Shown: positions 45,232 through 56,521, numbered from the stretch's first letter. The stretch is 64,000 nt of DNA from Rhodosorus marinus (GCA_029953675.1 JAMWBK010000007.1:1426001-1490000), one strand, 5' to 3'. Notes: generated by a model from the sequence alone, not told the origin. Translations and numbers: made by a program.

Positions 45232-46776
45232 ATGTTGATTGTGAGACTTCAAACCTCATTTGTTTTCTTCGGCTCAAACTCTTGGAAGACGTTGAAGCCG
45301 AATCCTGAACGTCATTGTCATGTAGCGGGCTCTAGACGTATTGAGTCTAGACGACGTAGTTTGAGAAGAGGCGAGGTCAATGCTGAGGCTACCGAGAAGA
45401 AAACGCAGTCGTTGAAGAAGAAGAAGCCCAAGAAACTGGTTATTGTTAGTCTGGATCAGTCAGCATGCTCCGAGGAGTTCTGGGAGAAGGCTCGGATTCC
45501 AGCGTCCAGATGGCAGCTTGTTGGTTGGGAGCTGGCGAGGTGTGAAAGCATTGAAGAAGCCGCTGTCATGTCAACCGACACCAAGATGACGATCCTTCTA
45601 CTCACCTCGAAAAACTCTGAGGGTGCAGTTCGTGAGGCTAAGAACCATTTCCGATTCCACGGTCTGGAAGACGAGCTGATGGACAGGTAGAAACCGTACA
45701 ATCTGCTGAAGCCGAGACTTCTTCCGCCTGAAACACGTTGTCTTCTTCTTCCAGTACGTTTGTTGTCCTTAAAGGACAGGAAGCTGCAGAGTACTCACTT
45801 GCTCAAAACACCGGCGTTATGCTGGAAGACGGAGAGTACACAGATCCTCTTAACAGTCTGATGAGAAGCTATGTCTTATCATCAGACTCGAAACTCGGTG
45901 GTATGAAGAACGACCTCGCCAGCTTTCTCCGCGCCATAACTCGCGTTTCGCTTGACATTCGACGAAGCACAGGATTGATCCCAGGATCAGTGAATCTTCC
46001 AGTCGTAGCGGTTGATCAAGCTAGACTGGCGGCACACGATGCTGTTGGAAAGGCCCTGGAAGACTGCAGGGTTTGTTCATTATTCCTCAACCAAAGCAAA
46101 AGGCCTTTGCGTTTTCGTTTGCAAGTACAGAACCTTGTTCCCATACGCTGAGCGCAACTTAGTTCTTGAACTCAGGTCGGCGTCATCTCGTTCGGGGAAG
46201 AAGGGAAGCGGATGGTCCGGACATTGATGTCGAGAGATGTTCAGGGCGTTAACATCGTTCAGAACGACGAAGAACAATTTGAAGATCCTCTAGTTCTCTA
46301 CCCAAACTCGAACCTTTCGACGTACCCTGAGGCGATGCTGTTTGACGTCCTCAGCATATCGGATGTGGTGTTCTTCACGGGACTATCACCTGCTCAGCGA
46401 GTCGTGACGAAGACGAGCCTCGAGAGGACTCTTTTTGGAGTGAAAAAGGTAGTCTTCATCAATACGCACAGAGAATAAGCTCAAGATAGCAACGCTAACA
46501 TCGCCATCACCCTCTGGCTTCGTCTGGTATTATCACTAGATGTTGCTTGTCGACCTGGGAGAACTCCCATCGCTCGAAAACGATGTGACCAAAGCAGTAG
46601 GTGTAACTGTAATAGAGAGACCAGCCCTACGCGCCGGGCTGGAACAAAAGATGGTGGAATTGACCGACTCTTCTCAAATCGCCAATGAACTGGTTAAAGA
46701 CGAAGCGACGAAGTATCGAAACTGGTTCTTTGAAAGCGAAGAACATGACTATGGTGCACTAGGATCCATACCGTGA
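45232..46776 (+). CDS. glutamyl-tRNA reductase-like protein lacking the catalytic cysteine
   Basis: Four exons: 45232-45686, 45755-46070, 46176-46448 and 46540-46776, giving 426 residues. The order of segments follows glutamyl-tRNA reductase (HemA), the first enzyme of plastid tetrapyrrole synthesis: KLVIVSLDQSACSEEFWEKA, then IEEAAVMSTDTKMTILLLT, TFVVLKGQEAAEYSLAQNTG, SDSKLGGMKNDL, DIRRSTGLIPGSVNLPVVAV, a Rossmann start VGVISFGEEGKRMVRTL, ISDVVFFTGLSPAQRVVTK, MLLVDLGELPSLENDV, and a spinal-helix-like VKDEATKYRNWFFE. Key residues differ: the STCNR catalytic Cys is Asp (STDTK, residues 114-118) and the GxGxxG is SFGEEG. It stops before the C-terminal dimerisation domain. The N-terminus (MLIVRLQTSFVFFGSNSW, then a basic stretch) looks like a plastid transit peptide. 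It is probably a pseudoenzyme. The subtle family assignment rests on my alignment by eye. Confidence 0.68.
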
Positions 46777-47113
46777 GGTAGCTTAGAAGAGGTGGATAGC
46801 TCCATCCAAAGAGAAGGGCTTTTGCCAGATGGGCGGGATACCATTCAATGACTGTCCCAAAGCAAATCAATTTAACTGCGAAGATCTTACTAACCACTCT
46901 ATAAAATGTAAACAAAAGGCATAGTTGTGTCGAAGCGAACTGAACCTTTGCGAGCTCTCGTTCTACCAAAAGTGTCCAAACAAAGTAGCTGTCAAAGGAT
47001 TTGAGATGATGCTGCGTTCTCGAAGCCGATAAACATAGCAAGCCTTGAAAAGAGCAAGCCTTTTCGATGTAAACAGAAGTGCCTTTCCTTCCGGTCTCTC
47101 CCGCTTTCCGGGC
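46777..47113. other. convergent intergenic spacer
   Basis: Between the reductase-like gene (plus) and the Tom5-like gene (minus). A GTGAGG sequence overlaps the reductase-like stop codon (46774-46779) and could act as a weak donor, but no downstream exon encoding a dimerisation domain was found here. Confidence 0.5.
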
Positions 47114-47380
47114 CTACTTCTCAACTGCTTTTCCAGCCATAGCCACGACCTGGTCGAAACAGGGGATGAAATCAAAGTCCGCCATTGAGCACAAGAAAAA
47201 GGGGAACCTCTTAGGAAAACATTACTCTCAAAGCCAAGCCTTGAACATGTGAGCAAAAAATCTTACATATGGTGCGGCCCTCAGCGCCACGCAGAAGATT
47301 CCGAACCGGATGGCGCTCTCATAGAACATCATCCTTAGTTCCTCCTTCGATGGCTGCGGAGGATAAACAGAAGACGCCAT
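47114..47380 (-). CDS. TOM5: Tom5-like mitochondrial import receptor subunit
   Basis: Two exons, 47380-47267 and 47149-47114, encoding only 49 residues. The segment PSKEELRMMFYESAIRFGIF followed by CVALRAAPY and, after the intron, VVAMAGKAVEK lines up with animal TOMM5, where a DPEEMKRKM-type amphipathic start is followed by IRNFLIYVALLRVTPF and a short Lys-containing tail. The layout (acidic/basic N-terminal helix, one transmembrane helix interrupted by Arg and ending in a Pro-aromatic pair, tiny C-terminus) is that of the small Tom5 subunit of the outer-membrane translocase. The 117 bp intron has GTAAGA and CGACCAG ends and is phase 0. Each exon is too short to be noticed by size alone. Confidence 0.72.
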
Positions 47381-48676
47381 CGTGTTTTTTGTGTTGCTAT
47401 GATAAATCCTCTTAAGTTCTACACCCTACTCCATATCCAAGAGAAAACTTCTCCGACGTTAACCTGCGTCAGGTCTACAACAGTATTCCCATCCCCGCCT
47501 CTGGCGATAGCGTCTCGGGTTCGGTCAGGCTGGTTGGGATCTGAGAATGTTCACGATGATAGACAATCGCCACGCCATTCCGAATACGACGGAGAAAAGG
47601 TTGTACGAAAGCCGCGATTTTCTCTGTGGAAGGGCTGTTGGACATCAGTCTAGGGTTCCATTATGCGCCGGATGCACGCATCGATCCGTTTGTCCAAGTA
47701 CAAATCACGAACCTGCGCATCTACTAATTGAGTAGCCAAATTGAGTAGCCTCACCAGGGAGTGTGGGGGACCGGGGGTGGGGGGAGTTGGGAAGGGAGTG
47801 CCGTGTACTGAGATCCACCGAATCGATCACCATATTGAGCAGCACCCATGTCAACCCCTCCCAGAGGCTCGCACGTAAAAAGTCAAAAACTATGTGGACA
47901 AATCAAAATCGAATACTTCAAATCAGGCTCAAGATGTGTCTCTCAGCCATCAGATATATCAGACTATACAAAAGGGAAGCCTTTCATCAATCCATTCTCT
48001 TCTACGGAACCTCCAACCTCCCACATACCAATCTCAACCGATGCGGAAGCGGAAGCGGAAGCGGAAGAGGAGGTGGTACGTCCACGACCACCAACCCAAA
48101 CCACACCAACCATAAATACAATACTTATAAAGCAAAAACACTACATAGAACAATATATGAGTGGGCTATTTTTAAATTATACAAATAAATAGCTGATCGA
48201 GGTTCAAGAACAACGATATACATGAAACAACCGTTTCTCATCAGTAGCTATATTTTATTTCATTATTCATGTTCAGCCGTTCAAATTTTGAACAATTCAT
48301 CCAATGAGCTTTACAGATTACGCCTTTTCGTACACATGATTGGGTGAAAAGAAAGGTAAAACGGGAGTTTTTATGTTGATTAAAGAGTTGGTATGCTTTT
48401 AATGGATATACGATGAAGGTTTTCCAATATTGTAATTAAGTTGAATTTATGATGATTATCTGGTCGATAAAATGGGTTTTCTACCGTTTTTCCTAAGTGG
48501 TGAAGGAGTGGATTGCTGTATAGCTCAATGTCAGGTTTTGAGTCTGAAATGGGGGAGGTGGTGATCTCTGTGGGATGAGTACAATTGGAGTTCATTAGTG
48601 CAGTGCGCTGGAAGAGGAAGAGCAAAGAATTTTGGAGCGTGATTTGGTACTGATCCAGAGGGGTGGAGAAGCAGGG
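47381..48676. other. intergenic region between divergent genes
   Basis: Common upstream region of the Tom5-like gene (minus) and the gene at 48677 (plus). Contains a (GCGGAA)n microsatellite at 48043-48070 and an AT-rich valley at about 48110-48440. No gene seen. Confidence 0.5.
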
Positions 48677-50380
48677 ATGGATGTGTTGGCAGTAGTGGCA
48701 ACGTTGAAACTGGGAGGGGATCGCGTGGTGTACCAGTTGCAGGTTCCGCGAGGTAGTGCGTACTGGGAAAAGTTGAGGTCTATATGGCTGACGATTACTG
48801 GGAGGAACAGAAGATCTAGGCGAAGAAGGAGACGCGCTAAGTTTGCGAGGAAAACGCTGACGGAGGAGGAGCTTGAGCAGGAGCTCGAGCTCAGACGCTC
48901 GCGAAGGGCACGCGAGCGAGAGTACTATAAAAAGGGCTTGGAGAAGAATAAATTGGCAGCATTGGAGGGAGAACTGTCGAAACTCAAACTGGAGTTATCA
49001 GGGATTACAGGGAGGCCGGTTGCGCCAGTGGTGGCCTGCAATGATCCAGTAAGTTCATTCTTGGGAACGCAAAAAGCAGGCCGGTAACTTTCCTAATGTC
49101 TCACTCACGCCATTCACTTTCTCGATGTAGGTCCCACCTATAGGTGCCCCATTGCTTCCGGACATCGAGGGACAGCGCGAGACTCCAGCCCCTACGCCAC
49201 CCCCACCACCACCCCTACCCGCACTGGCTGCGCGTCCAGACTCGATGGGTAAGATTTGTGAGGGCGGCACACAGGCTCTTCAACGGGTTGAAGGTAGTCT
49301 GCCAGTGAAGTCAACCCGAAGACGAAATCCTGCAAAATCTCTGCCAAGACGCGAACCGACCTTACTAGACTGTCTCCGAGAAGCGGGGAGCAATCCCCAG
49401 GCACGTTTGCAGAAGAGCGGTACTATTGTCATTGCATCGGAGAAGTCAGATGAGGAGGGCGACTATCAAGCGGAATCTCTCGAAGCAGCAGCTCATTTAG
49501 ATCTAACCGAAGCTAGCGCTGAACCGAAGCCGAAATCGGACACTGAGGACCCAGCAGAATCCCGACTTTTGCAATCAGAATCAAATGGTATCGACTGCAG
49601 CAATTCAATCCGATGACCACGCCTTCAATAATAATAAGTCTTCTAAGAATTTTTTGTTCTTGCTAAAACATCGCTGTAGGCCCGGCAGGAGCAGGCGAAA
49701 GCGTGTTGGAAAAGGCGTCTTCTGAAAACGTGGAGCCCGTCGATGCGATCAAGGCCACAGGGGTGAAGAGAGCTGTTTCTCCCGTGAATAACGAAAATAT
49801 GAACGAGTCCAACACAAGACCAGAGCTAAAAGCTGCCCTATCGGACATAAGCTCCGTCCTCAATATGGCCGTGAAATAGTGGACGTTGCTCCAAAGTGAA
49901 AGCAGCTATTTTCGCTGCTTTGCGCGGGATGAAACCAGTTACCGCCTTAATTAAACCCTCAAATATCCCTTGTCGCTCGGCAATTTCTTCGTCTCGAGTC
50001 TAGAACAGAGCTCGACGGACAGAAGAACAAAAAACCGAAAACCGTGAAAGCTCCGACTAGGATAGCGCCATCTCCCAAGTACGAACCCCTCGACATCGAG
50101 AGGTTGAATCAACGCTCATCGCGCAACAAGCAGAGTCTGGTCAGTCTCACACGATCAAAGAGCAGAGTCGGTTAGCGGGGTGTCGCGCTCTCTCAAGATT
50201 CCAACCGTACAATAGATAATTTCGGAACCATTGGAATCAAGCGCTCTTCACGTGGTACACACCGCCGACTCTATTCAATTGGCGAGCCCGGCTTCCAAAA
50301 TCATCCAAACACAAGTGACGCATAAGGCGCGGCCAAAAACTGCACACCGTCGTATAAGTGGTGCTGGCAGTAGGTTTTAA
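48677..50380 (+). CDS. coiled-coil, proline-rich protein, unrecognised
   Basis: Proposed exons 48677-49048, 49131-49587, 49680-49870, 49999-50139 and 50216-50380, about 441 residues. The N-terminal third starts MDVLAVVATLKLGGDRVVYQ, continues with an extremely basic run (RRSRRRRRRAKFARK) and an acidic/basic coiled coil (EEELEQELELRRSRRARERE). Then come TPPPPPPLPAL, a Ser/Glu-rich region, KAALSDISSVLNMA, a basic segment with APSPKYEPLDIERLNQRSSR, and a terminal basic stretch KARPKTAHRRISGAGSRF. The first two introns are clear (GTAAGT with a CTAAT branch; GTATCG/CTGTAG); the junction 49870/49999 is uncertain. The LSDIS box and the YEPLDIERLNQRS segment faintly recall shugoshin-like cell-cycle proteins, but I do not claim this. 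An alternative stop at 49879 would shorten it to about 343 residues. Confidence 0.5.
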
Positions 50381-52136
50381 TTTACAGCCTTTGGCAGAAG
50401 TTAAGAGTAGAAATGAAACCGCTTAGAAGCTGATAAATGCCAGCTGCTCGCCCGTTCCAAATTCCTAAAGACAAAATCCTAGCCCGCAGTTGTTCCACGC
50501 CCGGCCTGCTGTCACCGAATGCATTTTTTTGTTTTTGTTCTCCTTTGGGAACGACAAGATCATTTAATACAACATTGCGACCTTTGGCAGTCGCGAAAGA
50601 AAGCCCAACCAGATCAAAAAAAAAAAAGAGAGTCGCTTCCACGAGCGGGCTTCTGTCAGAGATCTGAATACATGGGCCTGCCTCTCTCTTGTTAGGCCGA
50701 CGAGATCACAAACCAGCCAATACGACCATCCCGATATTGCAGTCCGTCCACCATCCTTGCCAAATTTTTTTATTGCTCAACTCTCCCCTCCACTACTTCC
50801 CATCCAGATTTTACCATTTTTCACAGCAGCCCACTCACCAATTTCCGTTCCGGAATTGGTGAGTGAGCCTGTTTTTTTTCTTTCAATTGGCTCTGCGAGA
50901 GCCGCTTTTCGTGGCGAATTGATGTAATACAGAAGAAAACAAAGCTGTTCTGCTAAGAAAAACAAAAGGAGAAAGCGTACCCACTAGCGGTGTTCCTTTA
51001 ATTAAAATTCTCCTCAATCTCACTAATTTCATGCAAAAAAGAAAATTATAGCCAACTATTACTACGAATTAGCTCTCTTTTCCTTGTACAATTTCAATAT
51101 AAGCCAATGAAAATCAGATTATTTCATCTCAACTGTAATTAAGTTTTATTCTAGATATATAGTACAATAAATTAGAAATATTTATGATGCCACAATCAAT
51201 ATTGTTTGTAACGAAAAACAGCGAGACAGGTACTCGTCCAAACGGTTCAAACCCATGTTACAATCCAGGGCCAAACACAAATTCTAAAATCTTAAATAAT
51301 TCCTCAGTTTTCGCATCGGGCCATGCAAGGAGAAGAATACTCTTCTTTGAGAAAGACAGGCCGCTGGAAAGCAAAATGGGCAGGTGGGGATCGATCCTGT
51401 TGGCGTACATCGACACGCGTGGATGTTCAATTTCAATTTTACAGATCATTTTCGTCAAACATTGGGACCCTAAGCATATAGAGTAACGGGGCGGTGAGGG
51501 GGGGGAAAGGTAGAAGATAAAACAAACGCGCTCGGACCGCGATTTGTCCTGGAAAAAAAAAATAGGACTATATGCTAGTTTTGTTTTAGAATTTCAAACT
51601 GTTGTGCTGTGTAAGCAGCGCAAGATTTCAGCAAAGCCAGAATTCTACCAAAACACAAAACATTTAAGTTGATTGAACATCAGTCTCACCTGGAATTTTT
51701 TTGCGTCCGGGCTGATCTAAATGTAAACTAATTTTCCAGGTCTGGTTCGATGTAGTTCCAGAATTGACATCATTGGTTTTTAATTATTTTGGTTGAGTTA
51801 AGCATACTGTAATGAAGAGAATTAAGAGGTATGTTTTAGACATATTTAGGGACTTATGAACATTTTAAGGAAACTTTTGTGTGGTATGAGCGAGCTAGTA
51901 CTTTTATGGAGAAGATTGCAGACGGGTTAGTATCTGCGGATGTGTAGAAGACCACAAGAGCTTCGACGGTGTCCTCTCAAGTTACTTATTTGTGAGTAGG
52001 AGGTGGTGGTGGTGGTGGTGCAGGTGGCTATTGATGCAGTGGTTGGGTGGTTAAAGGTGATACACGGAATACCCGCTGCGAGGAGCGGTGTTGAAGTAGG
52101 TTTTCTGTTTCTTTGCTAGTTTTTTTGGTTGCGATC
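50381..52136. other. AT-rich intergenic region
   Basis: No supported gene. AT-rich valley at about 50990-51180, an eight-G run followed by AAAGG at 51499-51511, and a (GGT)n microsatellite at 52001-52020. Open frames at 51184-51486 (plus) and 50382-50642 (minus) show no family features. This is the upstream region of the first zinc-finger gene. Confidence 0.55.
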
Positions 52137-53541
52137 ATGGCGATATGTATGGAGACTCTGCCTACAACGGAAGATTGCGCGTGGGACATTGGGGCCCTAC
52201 TTGAAGGGATGTCGGATGTAGAGTTGGACTGGATCCTTTTCGAGAATCGGGAAATCTCAGTTGCCGAATTCAGCCGGAAGCTGATGGTTGGATACGCGAT
52301 GATGGAGACGGGGGGGGAGACCGAGGTGCCTATGAGCGCCTTCCTGATGTACCCTGTACGATTTGAAAATGACTACATCCTTGGGAGAAACTTCTGCGTA
52401 ACAGATGGATTCTTTGAGCAAATGTACCCACTGGAGGACATGCTCGAGCAAAGGTTTGTGGTGGATCTGCGTGGCAAAGTGCCTGTCCTTGTATGCACGG
52501 TCAGGATGTCTAGTGGGAGAACGCTTATTATGCGTGATTCAGCAGTTGATTTCTTCGCATCAAGAAGCTCTCAAATGTATGAGATGTCTGAGGAGAATAA
52601 GTACTACCAAAGGCCGATTCTGTCAATGTCCGAGCGGTTCCTGTGCTACCACTGCGCGGAGAAGAATATGGAATGTCACTGTCCCTCGCGGGCTTCAGTA
52701 GGGGAATTGGAGCTTTTCGAGGATATTTACGCGAAAGCAACAACTCCTTGCGCAAAGTGGCTGGCCTGGACGTCCTTGTTCAGCATCGCCGAGCGTCTTG
52801 GTTCTAGGATCTCTATGAGGTTGACGCCTATCGTGTATTCCGACGATTCCTTTAGCCCAGCGCCGTGTTCGTTCCGAAAACTTTACCGCTTTGCATCAAA
52901 CAAGTTGGATGTAGAATTCATGTTTCAGACTCATTTGGGGTTGATATCGATACGGCCTGGGCAGTCAGTTACTGAGAACTTGCTAACCTTGATGTCTGCT
53001 AAAGATCATTCGGATGATACGGAGGAGACTGCCATTGCCTTAAAGCATCCCGGGTCGCCAGAGTCTGTGAGTGACCTTCCTCATTGTTTCCCCTTGTATT
53101 CGGAGGAGATTCCGTCTGTACCGAGCGGCTTATTTGTCTTGCTTCTTTGTGTCCGACTAGGAGCGCGACCCAGACCCCGGTGATGACAATGCTCCAGCGT
53201 GCCCCCATTGTGGACGAGTATTTTCCCGCAAGTATGAGATGCAGAGGCACGTATCGGCGGTTCACGAGCGCGTGAAGAATTTCGGGTGCGATCGTTGCGG
53301 CAAGTTCTTCGCGTTGAAGCAGAACTTGATCTCGCATATTGAGGAGGTCCACGAGGGAAAGAAGGATGCCGTGTGCATTGAGTGTGATGTTCTGTTCTCA
53401 ACGAGATATAAGTTGCGACGTCACATCCGGAGCGTCCATCTAAAGGAGCGGTCCCATCAATGTGATGAGTGCGGGAAAACTTATTTCCAGCGAACGGATC
53501 TTCGAAGACACATCGACAGCAAGCATACGGCAGTCATTTAG
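52137..53541 (+). CDS. C2H2 zinc-finger protein with unfamiliar N-terminal domain, paralogue A
   Basis: Exons 52137-53066 and 53161-53541, 436 residues. The C-terminal exon encodes four C2H2 fingers: CPHCGRVFSRKYEMQRHVSA, CDRCGKFFALKQNLISHIEE, CIECDVLFSTRYKLRRHIRS and CDECGKTYFQRTDLRRHIDS, each with two Cys and two His, so a DNA-binding regulator is likely. The first exon encodes a separate domain of about 300 residues: MSDVELDWILFENREISVAE, then LMYPVRFENDYILGRNFCVT, a beta-like core, and a Cys cluster FLCYHCAEKNMECHCPSRAS (CxxC-x6-CxC), followed by helical text AKWLAWTSLFSIAERLGSR and LDVEFMFQTHLG. I recognise no named family for it. The intron is 94 bp with GTGAGT. A paralogue follows at 55074. 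AATAAA occurs about 150 bp downstream. Confidence 0.85.
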
Positions 53542-55073
53542 AGTGAACCGAGAACGGCATTTGCTTGTCTGACCCAAGACTGCGTATAGCCAATTTCGAG
53601 GGCCGAGGTCAACTCGCGAAGACGGCTGCTCAGAGAGAGAGAGAGCCCGCACTAGAGCGAGTATTGCTATTATTTACTGTTTGTAATCATTTGTGAATAA
53701 AGAACGCACTGGGAAATATCTTGATGGGAAAACCTTGTGGCCACTAGCCTCAACCCAACGTGGTCGATGATGATGAGGCCACTCTACCGGAGCAGAAGAG
53801 CACCCTCTACAGAGCACACTTGACCGACGGGCAGGTGATTGAATTGTGAGACGTTTCCATGCTTTCTGATGGATTGCGTATGTACTTTTTTTGCGACTGG
53901 CAACCACCGCCAACCGAAGACGAGGCCGTGTCCTGGAAATATGCAGCTTTTTTCGCACGTAGCCCCTTAAGACCCCAGCGTCGATTCTGAGCACTGGTGA
54001 CTGCTTGAGAGCGTGCGGGCTCGCGAGAACGTTCAGCTAGCAGCGAAGAATCAGACATGGAGACTCATCAAAATACGAGGTGCCCTCATCCATGAAATTG
54101 ACAAGCTAGAGAACCTAGGCGAGCGACAAGCAATCCCTAAAATCTCACCCCCTTTTAGGCAATGATCAACAGCATTAAAAGCCAATATTTCTAAATCAGA
54201 AAACCCTACCGAAACTCAATACCTAATTTTTTTGTAAAAACTCTAAAAAAACATATTCGCATTGCCGGAGCCAAAAAGTTAACCATATGAAACATTCTAT
54301 CTAATAATCAAACAATTATCTGATTCATAATAACCCACCTTTAATTTAGCTTCCCAAGTGTCATAATATGGAATATCTAGAAACATAGTATTTTAGTTTC
54401 TAATAAACTATAAAACTTAGTATGAGTTTTTATAATATTTCGAGATTTCCGAAATATAGATCCTATTCCTTTTTTCGGCTGTTTCTGGAATTGATGATTT
54501 TTGAGCGGTTTTCGATTATAGATTGGGATGATAATACCGAAACGCTGTCGTTTTGGTTGTCGTGGACGGACTAAGCCGCACGTGCTTTACTAGTGCTGGG
54601 TGTGCTCTAGTTGTGACTACTTGCACAGTGGTAGACACTTACTGCAATAACTGCTGGGCACCTTCCCATAAAAACGAAGTGGCAAGCGAAAAGAGCTGCT
54701 GTCGCTTTTGAAGACAACGGAGGCCGAAGTTAAAATTTCGTTTGGGGCGAATTTGCCAAGAATGAGATTTGGACTATATAAACGTTCAAGCTTGAGGGAC
54801 TAGGGGTTTGCAGATGGCCAGCTGAGGTGGATGAGAGAAGAGGGGATAGTTGTCTGTGTGTACGAAGAAAGCGGCTTGTTCTTTGTAACTTTTTGGTTTT
54901 TTGGGTTTTTTTGGGGGGGGGAAAGAAGACCTTGAAGAAGGGAGCCCGTAGATGAGGAGAGTCTGATTCTCTGGTAACGTGTGTTCCGATGTAGCTTTGG
55001 GGTTGTGGGCGTGGATGTGTAGGTGTATTCTTGCTGATGCGTTTGTCTGTGAGGTAGCGATTTTGTTTGTAGT
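53542..55073. other. intergenic region between the zinc-finger paralogues
   Basis: No supported gene. A marked AT-rich valley lies at about 54150-54480. A TTTTGGGGGGGGGAAAG element is at about 54905-54921. Minus-strand frames at 53674-54058 have no recognisable features. No similarity to the region upstream of paralogue A was noticed beyond base composition and the G-run element. Confidence 0.5.
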
Positions 55074-56521
55074 ATGGAGGGGGGCCATCCTTTGTCCGGA
55101 ATGGAGCTGGGGTTGCCTGGGTCCGAAAGCTGCGGAGCTATTGACTATGGCGCGAGGATGAGTGAAGCGGAGTTGGAGTGGATCCAGTTCCACCGGGACG
55201 ATTTCTCAGTCGCAGATTTTAGTGAGAGCCTGCTTGTGGGGTTCTCCTTGATAGAGTTGAACGACACTCCTGGTTGGATGGATTCCGTGGCAACGGAGTT
55301 GAATGGTACGCCGTTTTGTTTATACCCGATACGTTTCGCCGATGGATTTATTCTCGGACGGGGGCACAACGTCACCAAGGGATTTATGGGACAATTGTTC
55401 GAGGGGACTGAGGTAGTAGAGGAGCGATTCGTTCTTCAGCTCACCAGCACCTATCCGAAGATGAGCTTGGCCGCTCTTTTAAGTGACGACAGAGTAGTTG
55501 TTCTGCAGGGTACGCCCAAGCATTTCTTTACCGCTCGAGAGTGTCAGATGGTCACGTTCCCGAGGAGCAACCCGTTTCAGAGAGTCCCGTTCCTCTTTCT
55601 ACACGAAAAGTTTGGGTGTAGATACTGCGCAAGGGACGGACTAGTTTGCGATTGTCCACCGAGAGCTACCCTGGGAGACATGGCCGTCTTGGCAGACATG
55701 AACCGTAAGGCAGAGTCTCCAGCTGCCAAGTGGCAGTCGTTTACGCAGATGTTCACAATTACAGAGCAACTGGAGAGTTCAGTCAAGATGGAGGCGACGC
55801 CAATCATACAAGTTAATTCGGAATTTGTTCGGGGGCCCTTGACGATACGCAAGACCTTCAGCTACTCAAGCGCGGGCGTGGATTTGGAGTTCCTTTACTA
55901 CGGTCACCTGGCACAGATCATGTCGCGAAACTTGCCTTCACAAATATCTGATGGCTTGCTCTGGGATGATGGAAACCTGATTTCAGACGCGCAAGAGCCA
56001 TTCCTGCACTACGACTCTGGTACATACTCACCGGGCGATTCTCTGGAGTCAGTTTCAGTGGTGAGATATTGTTGTTGTTTTTTCTTCGTTCCCCTCAACG
56101 TAGGTTCGACAAGATGAGCTAATTTGTTTTCGAGATAACTTCCAACGCACAGGACCTCGGAGCAGTGGAGTGCAGCAGCAAACCTCTCTGCCCTCAGTGT
56201 GGGAGAACGTTTTCGAGAAAGTATGAGCTTCAGAGACATATCTCAGCGGTCCACTACAATGTGAAGAACCACATTTGCCCAATATGCGACAAGGCGTTCG
56301 CGTTGAAGCAAAACTTATCTTCACACGTTTCCGAGGTGCACGAGAAGAAGAGGGACTCGGAATGCGACGAGTGCGGCCAATTGTTTTCAACCAAGTACAA
56401 ACTCAAGCGTCACATTCGAAGTGTGCACCTCAAGGAGAGACCTCACGGCTGCAATGAATGCGGAAGCAGCTACTTCCAACAGAGTGACCTTCGGAGGCAC
56501 ATAGTTCTGAAGCATGCATAG
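55074..56521 (+). CDS. C2H2 zinc-finger protein with unfamiliar N-terminal domain, paralogue B
   Basis: Exons 55074-56060 and 56153-56521, 451 residues. It parallels paralogue A along its whole length: MSEAELEWIQFHRDDFSVAD, CLYPIRFADGFILGRGHNVT, VEERFVLQLT, the Cys cluster FGCRYCARDGLVCDCPPRAT, AKWQSFTQMFTITEQLESS and VDLEFLYYGHLA, then four C2H2 fingers (CPQCGRTFSRKYELQRHISA, CPICDKAFALKQNLSSHVSE, CDECGQLFSTKYKLKRHIRS, CNECGSSYFQQSDLRRHIVL). The single intron (92 bp, GTGAGA) sits at the same place and phase as in paralogue A. The fingers are more alike than the N-terminal domains. It has 26 extra N-terminal residues before the shared start MSEAELEW; the second in-frame ATG there could be used. 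Tandem duplication is the likely origin. Confidence 0.85.

Noticed and set aside
46774-46790. Donor-like GTGAGG overlapping the stop of the reductase-like gene, hinting at a fifth exon with a dimerisation domain
   Set aside because: No downstream exon with reductase-type helical sequence is present before the Tom5-like gene on the other strand.
51235-51260. B-box-like GGTTCAAACCC, possible tRNA
   Set aside because: The flanking bases do not form a T-arm stem and no A box lies at the right distance.
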